The notes under the pieces: generated by a model
Database searches by the model: none
The model's input: the letters and a program-made list of their open reading frames with translations, nothing else
What the model was told of the DNA's origin: nothing
Source: Paramoeba atlantica
Taxonomy: Eukaryota > Discosea
DNA length: 64,000 nucleotides
NCBI GenBank assembly: GCA_977017575.1
Contig: CDRNVI010000085.1
Span: forward strand, 1-64,000
Direction: 5' to 3'
Made by a program: the position numbers and the translations under genes
Shown here: positions 1 to 8,941 of the stretch, piece by piece
How positions within the stretch are numbered: the first letter of the stretch is position 1
Layout of the letters: every line of letters begins with the position of its first letter

Positions 1-193
1 GGACAGTATTTTCGAGGAAACTTTATTGGAATAAATCCATTGGATAAATGATTTTGTAGCTTTCTAATACAAACTCTCAGTAGGAAATCAATTCTTTCTC
101 AGCGTTTAAAACTTGGGTTCCTTTTCTTCTATTTTCTTAGCTTCTAAACTTTATATACTGAACACATTTAGGATCGTAGCCCCGTCCGATCAT

Positions 194-872
194 ACAGGGG
201 TGTAAATTTGGATGTGGAGGTCGAGAGCTCATAGGATTTCACGGGAGAAATATCTCCAAGACTCTCCACCTTCGCCCCCCCCCGAAACCCCCCCCCAAAA
301 AAAATCTTCCCCCAATTTTGTCTCTATTAAAGGGGGGCCTGAGGGGGGGTCTCTATTAAAGGGGGGTCATAGTAACTTGTTAATCCACGCTGGGGAGTAG
401 CGAACCCCTCCTACCCGAGCTGTAATAATTGGCTTCCTTTACTAGAGGATAAGTCGGATGTGTGCCTTCTATGGTTCCTTTGCTGGAGGATAAGTCGGAT
501 GTGTGCCTTCTATGGTTGAGTTATGCCCGCACAGATGCTTCGAGCATCAGCATCCGCACAGGGCACCTAGGCTGAAACTAGGGAGCCATATCTCCTCGGA
601 GACAAACGGCTCTGTGTACCTACCTACCTACCCCGCTAGTTACCTGACACTACTTTTCGTGAAAAGGTGACAGATCACTTTTTTTATTCGTTTTAAGATT
701 TTTTTTGTAAAAAAATAGCTAAAAAAGTGACAGGGTGCTATGGGGGATAGTGGACGAAAAAAATTGAAGGGCCAAAAAGTGACAAATAACTAGGGGGGGG
801 GGGTAACGTGTGACAACTAGGGGGGTACATTACCTTCTAAAATTGGCAAAGTTTTACAAATTTTAGACCCCC
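194..872. repeat. Dispersed repeat pieces shared with 6394-6452
   Basis: Two pieces of one repeat lie here. Bases 194-221 (…CAGGGGTGTAAATTTGG…) reappear in reverse complement at about 6426-6452, and 839-872 (…GTTTTACAAATTTTAGACC…) reappear in the same orientation at 6394-6425. At 6394-6452 the two halves are joined, so the copy near the start looks like a disrupted or rearranged version. No coding capacity is visible. The SINE at 371-640 lies between the halves. Confidence 0.5.
371..640 (+). mobile_element. SINE, family S1, (TACC)n tail
   Basis: A non-coding element that shares its 5' part (CTTGTTAAWCCACGCTGGGG, then GAGCTGT) with the SINE split at 17383-21864, and its 3' hairpin with that copy and the one at 61093-61640. 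The 3' end has an outer stem GAGCC/GGCTC around TCTC-CTCG-GAGA, followed by a TACC microsatellite tail instead of poly(A). A 41-bp segment is tandemly duplicated at 434-474 and 475-515. Boundaries are approximate and no clear TSD was seen. Confidence 0.6.
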
Positions 873-1001
873 CAGATTTAGCTACATCCCCATGTATGAT
901 ACGAAGTTTCTTATTATTGTCAAAGCACGTTTTTGTCAAAACTTACGTTATTGTCAAAACGTTTGACAATAATAAGTGTACCCGGAGTTTTCGGGGAAGT
1001 A
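641..1001. other. Non-coding, no gene seen
   Basis: T-rich and G-run sequence without a plausible gene. Around 917-975 there are short interlocking palindromes built on GTCAAAAC/GTTTGAC. The repeat piece at 839-872 lies inside. Confidence 0.4.
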
Positions 1002-1749
1002 CAGTGGTGTTCAGCCTCTTTTACCACCCCCTACAGGTCTTGCATTTTGTTCGATTTTGGAAATATTTTGTATGGGACTGTTTTTCGACCCAATCGTTCC
1101 GAATCCGAGGTCCTTTTCACTCGTGGACACCTGTATCATACCTAAACCGGGAAAAAAACTGCAAAAAAGTCGATTTCTTTTCACAGAGTACATTTTTTTC
1201 AAAATTGGCACATTTTGGTGATTGATGACGAAAAAGCACCGCCCCGTGTGCTTACCTTCCTGCCTCGTGTGCCCCGAGATGCGCACGGCACTCGCAATCG
1301 ATTGAGAGCGACTTAAGTTCTATAAGACACTCGAAGAACTTCATAAACTTAGCCCCGGGTCTATCATTGAAACTTTTCGCTTTTTTTTCTGAAGATTAAC
1401 CGGAAACGTTTAAGAATGCCTTCTGGGACTATAGTAAACGTTTTCTTTTGGTCAAGGAGGCTAAAGTGCATATGACTAAATACTAGAGATTACTTTGCAC
1501 TCCTTTTCCACGTCTTCTGACCTGCTTTACTACTGTTCCTAATCCGAAATATTCAAAAAAATGAACCCAAAAAAGTTGTAATTAGCTTTTTTGACCCCTA
1601 CCTGGCTAGGGGGGGTAGGGGGTCGCTCGAGTGAAAAGGACCTCGGATTCGGAACGATTGGGTCGAAAAACGGTGGTATACCAAATATTTCCAAAATCGG
1701 ACAAAATACAAGACCTGTAGGGGGTGGTAAAAGACACGGAACACCACTG
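1002..1749. mobile_element. Foldback MITE of Tc1/mariner type
   Basis: The left arm (1002 to about 1127) and right arm (about 1624-1749) are inverted copies of roughly 125-130 bp. The tips are CAGTGGTGTTC and GAACACCACTG, each flanked by TA (1000-1001 and 1750-1751). CAG…CTG termini with TA duplication are the hallmark of Tc1/mariner transposition. The centre holds no transposase, so it is a non-autonomous element. The short open frames on both strands here are just translations of the arms. Confidence 0.75.
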
Positions 1750-2025
1750 TATAGGGGGGAGTATGCTTGTGTGGCAAGATCAAAAAAGTAGGAGAGATAA
1801 AAAGGCAAAAAATAGCAGAGTAATAAAAGATTGAAAGGTAGCTAATGTTCCCACAAGTGGTTATTGAGAAAGTTTTCTATATACACTTTTTTTCTATAAA
1901 CATGGTATGTAAAGATGGAAACATGTCAATATTAACCTATCAATCGATCATTATATTCCGCTCTTCACCAGCATACTACAAGAATAAGCAGGAAATTAGA
2001 AATATAAATCACGATTTAAAATTCC

Positions 2026-4014
2026 TCATATTGAACATTGCGGAATTGTGAAATTTATTTCCTTACTATCTAATAGGCTGAACGAAAATTTGGTGAGTTC
2101 AGCGTATGATAAGCGACCATGTGCGCAATGCATCCAATGCTTGGTGTTTCTTAGGTCATCCAAAAGAGCATCACAACCTTCGATAGTTAAGGTTTTGTTA
2201 AAAGTCAGTGCGCCCTTGCAGGAGCGCGAAATAAGCCGCTTTAGAATGCTGAGTGGCGGGTTAAGATGATAAAAAACAGTTGTGCTGTCGAACCACTCAA
2301 CCAAAGCGTCTAACAGCTCTTTGATACTTAATACAAGTGAAGGATGGCCAGAGTCCATAAGAAACCGGAGTTCAGGTACTCGATGCAAAATAATGCGATC
2401 TGGAAATTTGGCCTCGAAGTCGTATCCCCACCGTCTTAGAAAGAGTAATCCCTTTCCAGAATTACGCAATGTAATCGGGGGAAGTCCACTCATGACCTTT
2501 GGGGGATTGTAGACCTTTCTGCCTAATATGCTCCGCATATCATTGAGAAATAACTCCAGTCGAACACGCTCGTCTGCCGCGTGTTGATCTACGACGAATA
2601 ACAGATGTATACCGGGCACATAACACAAAATGACACAATCGAAGGCTTGCCCTACGACATATGACGAATCTAGGTCACCTAGATGCGATCGATCACAGGT
2701 TCGCGTCGGTACAGGAACCACTGGCACTCCCGTGGAGTCCATTACTGAATCAAATGGGTTGTTTAAACGGGTCTTAAGTCGTGACATAGCAGGCTTCACC
2801 TTCGCTTCTGAACGAGCGGCAAGTCGCACTACGCGACGTAGTAAATCCATCTCAATGGATGTTTGGTTCAATAATTTCACAGGGTCGGGTGTCGTAAAAA
2901 AAAGAACATAACTAAGAGATCGAGTTGTGAAATGCACGTTAATCTGCTTTAATTCTTTAAGCAGGAAACGACGTAATAACTCACAGAATTGTTCGTTGAA
3001 AGAGTCGTAATGCAACCATGTTTTGTTTACGTAAATAATTTGAACGGGTAGGGCAAAATGTTTCGCAAACCTACTGACACGGCAGATCCCTGTAACGGAG
3101 CATAAACCTCCGGTATCGGAAGCGCTCACATTGACGCGAATCCAGTGGCGAGTATCTTCTCCAAGAAATTGATTTAGTGCATTTACTGTCGCTGGATGTG
3201 AAAATCTAAAGAAAACACAATCATTATGTGCTCCGTGTACATTGCGACCTGCCTCACAGAAAATAGCAACTTCCACTTTAAAATAAGGTATTGTTATTAG
3301 TTGGATCTCTCTCACTATTTTATCGACTATTTTGGCCGAGTTTTCTAAAGCATACGCCTGTCGTATAGGAAGTTGATAAAAGAGGTCGCGCAATTCTATG
3401 CGAATTGTAACGGCATCGATTACCTTAGCGTCTAGTACCGGTTGCATCATGGCACCCCGTACCCAATGACACCGATAATGTTGCGCAGAGTCAGATAGTT
3501 TATTTTCACTCATGGTACCTGTATTTCGCGTTTCATTGAATGGCATACCGGAGTGTCCTGTTTTATCTGATAATGAATTTTGTGATACGCGCTGCGACGC
3601 TATTTTTCGTGCTTCAAATGTCTCGTATTCATTCAAATCAAAATGTGGTCTATCTTTATTTTGTAGAAGGTACGCCCCAGTACGGATTTCCATGCAAAAT
3701 GCAAGTTCGGCGCACAGAAGCGCTATACCGTTCAACTCACCCAAAAATTCTTTTATCTGATCTGCACCAAGTGAATTTCCTACTAACGCATTTCCGTTCA
3801 CAGGTAAAATCACAAACAGGATATGGGCAAGGTTTCTGGATATAAATATCTGCAGGCAGAAATCAAAGGCTTGCAAAAGCTCTAGAGCCATGTGAACAAG
3901 GAAGAATGTCACTTTTGAAACACATGAATACTTGGACATCATATTCAGCTCCTTACTTGCTCGTTGGTCAAGGGGCGCTATATTATGATGCTCCGGTTTA
4001 TCCGTCCTCCGCAT
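2026..4014 (-). CDS. MLH3: MutL-family mismatch-repair protein, MLH3-like
   Basis: A 662-residue MutL homologue and the only clear host gene in the window. MutL proteins dimerise on mismatched or recombining DNA in the nucleus, and the MLH1 partners PMS1/MLH3 nick DNA through a C-terminal metal site. The C-terminal half carries DQHAADERVRLE (about 2570-2600), the DQHA-x2-E-x4-E endonuclease motif, then a SCKGALTFN segment and CAHGRLS (about 2112-2130). CAHGR favours MLH3 over PMS2, which has CPHGR. The N-terminal half retains the MutL segment RDLFYQLPIR. The GHKL ATPase motifs are badly diverged: the expected GFRGEAL reads GELNGIAL, and the E-x3-N helix reads ELLQAFD, without the Mg-binding Asn. 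Length is close to yeast MLH3 and far below the human protein. The ATG at 4014 is well placed. It could be a fast-evolving functional gene or an old pseudogene with an open frame. Mobile elements flank it on both sides. Confidence 0.72.
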   Translation of the reverse strand: MRRTDKPEHHNIAPLDQRASKELNMMSKYSCVSKVTFFLVHMALELLQAFDFCLQIFISRNLAHILFVILPVNGNALVGNSLGADQIKEFLGELNGIALLCAELAFCMEIRTGAYLLQNKDRPHFDLNEYETFEARKIASQRVSQNSLSDKTGHSGMPFNETRNTGTMSENKLSDSAQHYRCHWVRGAMMQPVLDAKVIDAVTIRIELRDLFYQLPIRQAYALENSAKIVDKIVREIQLITIPYFKVEVAIFCEAGRNVHGAHNDCVFFRFSHPATVNALNQFLGEDTRHWIRVNVSASDTGGLCSVTGICRVSRFAKHFALPVQIIYVNKTWLHYDSFNEQFCELLRRFLLKELKQINVHFTTRSLSYVLFFTTPDPVKLLNQTSIEMDLLRRVVRLAARSEAKVKPAMSRLKTRLNNPFDSVMDSTGVPVVPVPTRTCDRSHLGDLDSSYVVGQAFDCVILCYVPGIHLLFVVDQHAADERVRLELFLNDMRSILGRKVYNPPKVMSGLPPITLRNSGKGLLFLRRWGYDFEAKFPDRIILHRVPELRFLMDSGHPSLVLSIKELLDALVEWFDSTTVFYHLNPPLSILKRLISRSCKGALTFNKTLTIEGCDALLDDLRNTKHWMHCAHGRLSYAELTKFSFSLLDSKEINFTIPQCSI

Positions 4015-4267
4015 AGCGAATCTGTGTCGTTAAAAACTCGTAGTATAGTATCTCTCTGATCAGGAATCACAGATCTAGACTAGATTCTTCCAGACGTGCG
4101 CAAACTACACACGTTTCTGGCCCTCTACTCCCCATTTAATTAATTTTTATAAGTGGGTCATTTAGGGGCATTTAAAAAAATACATTATTGATACAAAAAC
4201 ATACTTTTTTTATAAATTATGAATCAAAATTCGTTAAAGTATGGGGTTGAAGCCCATGACCCTCTTC
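4015..4267. other. AT-rich spacer upstream of the MLH3-like gene
   Basis: No gene seen. Several AG dinucleotides lie within 60 nt upstream of the MLH3-like ATG (minus strand) and could act as trans-splice acceptors, but none stands out. Confidence 0.3.
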
Positions 4268-4279
4268 ACCCATTCCGGG

Positions 4280-4660
4280 CGGAGGTGGCGGAGTGGCAAG
4301 AATTCAAAGTTTGAAGCACATGGTGCTCAGACGGCGAGTTCAAACCCGCTCATCGCAATATTCCTGGCGGCCTCACTCTAAGAGGCTGGGCTGATAGCCG
4401 ACTAGGTCCAGTACTCGGAGGACCGTCCCGGACCCTCCCCTCAGGGAACCAGCTCCCTTACCCGGCTTACACCTCTTGGGTAAGCCGTGTTGTCGTACAG
4501 TTCGTCGACGCAGCGTGTTGGCAACAGCACGTTGGTGCCGCCTTGGACAAGCGGAAACTGGTAGAGGACGTCGGCCTCGGAACTTCCAAATCTGTCTGTG
4601 AAGGGTCTGGCTTGCCAGTGACCATCCGGAGCGATCCGGCGTGATTTGGATTTTTTTTGG
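4280..4660 (+). mobile_element. tRNA-derived SINE with 12-bp TSDs
   Basis: The first 70 bp resemble a tRNA with a long variable arm: an A-box-like GGTGGCGGAGTGG at 4284-4296 and a B-box-like GAGTTCAAACCC at 4336-4347. These are internal RNA polymerase III promoter elements. The body is about 300 bp, unrelated to the tRNA, and ends in a run of eight T (a pol III terminator-like tract) at about 4651-4658. The element is bounded by direct repeats ACCCATTCCGGG at 4268-4279 and 4661-4672, best read as TSDs. Open frames on the minus strand are incidental. Confidence 0.75.
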
Positions 4661-4785
4661 ACCCATTCCGGGGGAAGAAGAACCCCGCGTCGCTGCGCCC
4701 GCTGCCCACCTTCACGATAGCTTATGGCAGAAAAATAGCTTTTTTTCATCGGACAGGATCATCAATCAGGACTTTTGCTCTAACA

Positions 4786-5203
4786 ATTCTCATTAATTTC
4801 TATACTGTGACCCCCTTTATACTTCGCCCATTTTGAGCAGTAACGAAGTATAAAGGGGGGGTCTGGATTTTTTCCCGGCTGTAAAAAAAAGCCGCGCCGC
4901 GAAGCGGCGCGGCTCATCCTGTTTTCCTATCTTTCCTTTTATATCACCTTCCTTTCTAGAAGGAAAGACTTAGAACGTTCTTGTTTTTTTCCAAAAAAAA
5001 TGAAAAACTACGAAAATTTAAAAAAAATCGTCCCCCCTTCGGGTGGGGGCACACAAAAAACGAAGTACAAAGGGGTGGGGGGGGTCTGACCAGCGAAGTA
5101 TAAAGGGGGGATCACAGTAACTATAAATACTGTATAAGTAGTTATACTGTATAAGTATAAATTATCTTTTTTGTTATAATTTATATTTATAGAAATTAAT
5201 GAG
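4786..5203. repeat. Outer inverted repeat around the MITE
   Basis: TCTCATTAATTTCTATA at about 4786-4804 is repeated in reverse complement at about 5185-5203, outside the MITE tips. The MITE may have jumped into the loop of an older palindromic element, or this may be the true outer terminus of a larger one. Confidence 0.45.
4805..5117. mobile_element. 313-bp MITE with TA target duplication
   Basis: Termini CTGTGACCCCC… and …GGATCACAG are imperfect inverted repeats reading CTGTGAYCCCCCTTTATACT inward, flanked by TA at 4803-4804 and 5118-5119. The interior contains a perfect GC hairpin (GCCGCGCC…GGCGCGGC, about 4891-4914) and no coding sequence. A third copy of the tip sequence (GAAGTATAAAGGGGG) lies inside at about 4843-4858. 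Confidence 0.7.
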
Positions 5204-5289
5204 AGGAGAAGTATTGCGGTGGTTGTATAACTACCGCTCTACCCTCGATTATTGAAAAAAATGTGAACAAAAAGAATGAAAATATAAAG

Positions 5290-5400
5290 TGGAACTTGGG
5301 TCCAGGGGGGGTCCAGGGGGGGTCCAGGGGGGTCCAGGGTGGGGGTCTATGGAGGGGGTCCAGGGGGGGGGGGGGGACAGGGGGGGTCTAGGGGGGTACG
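5290..5400 (+). repeat. G-rich tandem repeat
   Basis: Degenerate tandem copies of GGTCCAGGGGGG. Runs of six or more G on one strand make this a strong candidate for G-quadruplex formation. The proline-rich open frame on the opposite strand is a consequence of the repeat and is not called as a gene. Confidence 0.7.
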
Positions 5401-6393
5401 TCGCCAAAGTTTTTTTAGAATTGTTTGCTTTACAAAATCGATCGCAGGGAAGTGGTAAAGTATGCCGCGGCGATGATTTTCCACCCCCATAATTGGGGGT
5501 AACCCCCCCTAGTACGCGCAGGAGGGGTCCGACAAGGTCAAAATTTCCGAAATTTTTGGGATGACCAAAAAAACGTAAAAACAATATTTTTCCAAAATCG
5601 ACTCCCAAAACGTATTGCTCCCCTGGCCAAAAATAAGGGAAAATGGATTTTGATTGATATTTTCCTTTTTCCCTTTTTTTCCTTTCATCATGTTTATCGG
5701 TCACTTAAGTACACATTCTGCAAAATTTCTTACTTTAACTCGCATTATGGCGCCTCCGAAAAGGGCACGGATGTGAAAGTGGACGCCAAGCAATAACACT
5801 ATATCATCGCTGGGGATAAAGAAATTTCGGCCCCTGAGGCAGAGAGACGCAAAGAACGTTGGAATCCAGTTCAGTTGGAAAAGTACGTGTCAGCATACAA
5901 TGTATGTCAATCATTGGACGACATACCTACGACATAAAATCGAATGCGTCGAGCAGAAACTATGAGACATATAAACTACCAGCATTTGTGGAATGATAAG
6001 GAGTAATTCCAATGACTTGGGCGAAAAATCATTTATACCAAAAGCTTTTATCTTATTCTATCTGCTCACTCCTACGTAGTACATTGTCAGATTGTCTCCC
6101 CTTTACACCGACATCATCTTGAACTTTCCCAACATTGCGATCGAAGCAGCGTTTCAAGGCCCCTGAAAATGTCATGAAGAGCTTTCGAAAGCGATGCTGT
6201 ATTGTGATTGAGATTAATCGACGATAATAGCAAATATTAATATTTTTTTTCGATATTTGCTATTGTTTTAGAAAGTTGCAAATAGCGTTTGGGGGCGCTT
6301 TGTCTAGGGGGCAATACCCCCTTGTGCATAGTTCGGCCTTGTTACGTTCATGAGCCCTGTTCGAGACCTCTCGAATGCGCTATTATTTTCCAA
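5401..6393. other. Non-coding stretch, no gene seen
   Basis: No convincing gene on either strand. A perfect palindrome-like pair, ATAGCAAATATTAATA and its complement, lies at about 6222-6262. A short frame starting ATGGCGCCTCCGAAAAGG near 5746 stops after nine codons and may be gene debris. Confidence 0.4.
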
Positions 6394-6800
6394 AATTGGC
6401 CAAGTTTTACAAATTTTAGACCCCCCCACATCCAAATTTACACCCCTGTATTACGTTTTTATGACTCCACTCCACAACTTCAACGCCATACTTCATATTT
6501 TCTCCACCCTGATCAAAAATAAATGAAAATGAAAAAATGAATTTTCCTTTTCTGGACTTTCATTTTCCGGGGGAGTATAAGAGTTTGGGGCCTCAGCTAC
6601 CATTCTACGATGTTTTTTTGTCAGGTGCGCCTCCTAGCCCTACTGGTAAGGCATCAAAAACGGCCCAAATTCGGTGTAAAATTTCGAGCTTTTACCCCCC
6701 AAAAACTAGATTATTCATGATCTTTTGGAGATTTTTCTTTTTTAGGCCCTTCGTTAAACGCGGTGGTAGTTTTCAACACGAAGCGCATGAGTGACTACTA

Positions 6801-8647
6801 CAGTAAACGTCACTATTCTCAGAATGCTCAGTTGTACGTTGACACACACAAAACGGCTTTTTTGTCGTTTTTTGTCACTATTCTCAGAATTGGTCTGTTG
6901 AACGTTGACAGGAACTTATTTATGAGGTCATATCATAATTCTCATTTTTAAAAAAAAGTTTTTTAATGCAATCGCTCACCGATGGATTCTTACTCTTGTC
7001 TTTGCCAGATCATACTAAACACTTTTTAATAATTTTCTTTGATGGGCTTATCGAACGAGGAAAAACTTAAGGTTATTGAGCTCGTGAGGCGTAGTCCCGG
7101 CGACACTCTGACAGCAAAAATGGAACATACCCTTGCAAACGGCATTATTGATGTTCCTCGAAAAACTGTATACCGCTGGTTCCAGGATTTAGATAGTATT
7201 TCTTCTGCTCAATCAAAGAGCAAGCATGCTCGCGTCTCGCGTCATCGAGGCCACTTAACTCTGAAATCGCAGGTGGAATCTTGGATGGAGGAAACCATGC
7301 AATTTACAATAAAGCAGGTTGCTTCTTATGTGCGAAGCATCACCGGGGACAAATTCGTTGGCAAACAAAATGCGCTAGATTGTTGGATTCGAAGACTCAT
7401 AAAGAAAAACGGGTTTACACGTCGTCTTGCTCAAGAAAAGAAGACGTTATCTTCGTCTTGGGATACAGAAGTGGTAAGCTTCGTGCAGAAAGTACGCTTC
7501 CACACCTTAACATACGGCGATGCCCGAGTCTGGAATGTTGATGAAACTGGACTTCTCATTTCGCACGGAACGAAACACGTCTATTGCACGAAAGGCACTG
7601 TTTCTCCGGAAGCCATGTCCAACATAAAATCCAAAACCCGGGTTACAATTTTTATTGGTACTTCTATGGCGGGAGAAAAGATGCCACTATCATTCGTTTT
7701 GAAAGGGGAGCCGAATCCCAAGTCGCGAAATCCCAAAAACTTAGCACATCGCTATCAAAACGACAGCTCCGTGCACATACAACGCAATGCATGGACAGAC
7801 GCACGTAACTCAACCGCTATATTTGAACGTATGAAAACCTTGATGTCTGGCAGATTCTTGTGGCTACTGGACCGTTTCGAGGGTCATCGCCATCTTCCTG
7901 ATGTGTTGCGGCAGAGCAATGAGTACGGCTATAGAGGGGGTTCAGTTCTTTTTGGCCCAGCAGGATTGACCCATGTTTGGCAGCCGGCAGATTTGGGAAT
8001 TATCAAGATGTTCAAACACCAATACAGAATTCTTGTGCAGGACGAGGCCGAGAAGAGTGGGAATCCATCCCAATATACTCCTACCTGGGACGTCATGATG
8101 CGTTTAGCGAGGAACGCATGGAATTCAATTTCTCGGGACAAGATTCGCTCATGTTGGGCAAGCGGGGGGTACATCCCAAATCAGGGCACTTGGGTTGGAC
8201 AAAAAAAGTATCACTCCAACTTGGACCCGAACACCGCTCTTAAAGAACAGGGATTCATCGATGTTGATGAAGCAATTTCTCGATTCGATGAACCCGTCGA
8301 AGATTCGTTCATAGAAACTGATACAGAAGAAGAGGAAGAAGAAGGTGGCAAAGACAACATTGATATGATGAACATGATGGACAGGATAGTTCTCACGACC
8401 ATGGTTGTTCAGGAAGAGTAAGCAGCGAGTTTAAGCAGTGAGCAAAGAATACGAAGAGAGTTAAGCAGTGATTAAAAGAAAGTTATTTTTTTCTATTCTC
8501 ATTTTTGAGTATCGAATTCAATTGAACGTTGACATGTGTGGCCGAAGCCCCATTCTCATTTTTCAAAGTGCATTCTCATTTTGGCCAGTTGTACTTTGAC
8601 AGCCCAATTCTCATTTTTAGCGACTCTCAGAATAGTGACGTTTATTG
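6801..8647 (+). mobile_element. pogo/Tc1-mariner superfamily DNA transposon, complete
   Basis: A 1,847-bp element. The tips are CAGTAAACGTCACTATTCT (left) and, inverted on the right, CAATAAACGTCACTATTCT, flanked by TA at 6799-6800 and 8648-8649. Subterminal motifs TTCTCA and GTTGTACGTTGACA recur at both ends and may be transposase binding sites. One transposase gene fills the interior. With intact tips, TSDs and an open gene, the element looks complete. Confidence 0.85.
7042..8421 (+). CDS. pogo/Tigger-like DDE transposase
   Basis: A 459-residue transposase, started at the ATG at 7042, that would cut and paste the surrounding element in the nucleus. The N terminus has a helix-turn-helix (about residues 1-50, ending VPRKTVYRWFQDL), followed by a CENP-B-like second helical DNA-binding region (about 75-135). 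The catalytic core follows: NVDETGLL (Asp near residue 167), LLDRFEGHR (Asp near 277) and QPADLGIIKMFKHQYR (Asp near 317), giving a DDD triad. The order and the phrases resemble the DDE_1 family (pogo, Tigger, CENP-B, jerky). The C terminus ends in an acidic run (EEEEEE). No disabling change is visible, so it could be active or recently active. Confidence 0.88.
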   Translation: MGLSNEEKLKVIELVRRSPGDTLTAKMEHTLANGIIDVPRKTVYRWFQDLDSISSAQSKSKHARVSRHRGHLTLKSQVESWMEETMQFTIKQVASYVRSITGDKFVGKQNALDCWIRRLIKKNGFTRRLAQEKKTLSSSWDTEVVSFVQKVRFHTLTYGDARVWNVDETGLLISHGTKHVYCTKGTVSPEAMSNIKSKTRVTIFIGTSMAGEKMPLSFVLKGEPNPKSRNPKNLAHRYQNDSSVHIQRNAWTDARNSTAIFERMKTLMSGRFLWLLDRFEGHRHLPDVLRQSNEYGYRGGSVLFGPAGLTHVWQPADLGIIKMFKHQYRILVQDEAEKSGNPSQYTPTWDVMMRLARNAWNSISRDKIRSCWASGGYIPNQGTWVGQKKYHSNLDPNTALKEQGFIDVDEAISRFDEPVEDSFIETDTEEEEEEGGKDNIDMMNMMDRIVLTTMVVQEE

Positions 8648-8941
8648 TAAGTTGAAAACAAACACCTCGTTTAACGAAGCCACTAAAAACGAAAAATTGC
8701 TAAGAAATCCAGGTCGGGCTGCTCATAAAACATCTAGTAGAACTAGTATATAAAAATATATGGAAGCAATAATAAGAAATTTGAAGACTGCTGATTTCTC
8801 AATGATCTTACGAAGATATATCTCTTCCTGTAGCCACTTTGATATTCATGCAGTTTAACTGCAGAGATTGATACCTAGAAGATGCATGACTAGCACGCAA
8901 TCCTCGCACAAAACGAGTTTCTCCTAGGTTTTTAAAACTCT

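Larger units (their letters stand above)
6700..8745. repeat. Outer inverted repeats flanking the pogo-like transposon
   Basis: About 50 bp ending in TTCGTTAAACG at 6726-6778, on the left, match the reverse complement of about 8651-8706 on the right (CGTTTAACGAAGCC). Weaker similarity extends out to about 6700 and 8745 (ACTAGAT). These arms lie outside the transposon's own CAGTAAACGTCAC tips and TA duplications, so they belong to another, older palindromic element or form a second tier of termini. Confidence 0.5.

Noticed and set aside
1539-1808. Short ORFs in the 1-1.8 kb region
   Set aside because: They translate the two arms of the foldback MITE in both orientations and mirror each other.
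4373-4749. Protein-coding genes on the minus strand over the tRNA-derived SINE
   Set aside because: Overlapping frames in several registers, all within a SINE bounded by TSDs.
5249-5704. Proline-rich protein on the minus strand
   Set aside because: A by-product of the G-rich tandem repeat. No domain or composition expected of a gene.
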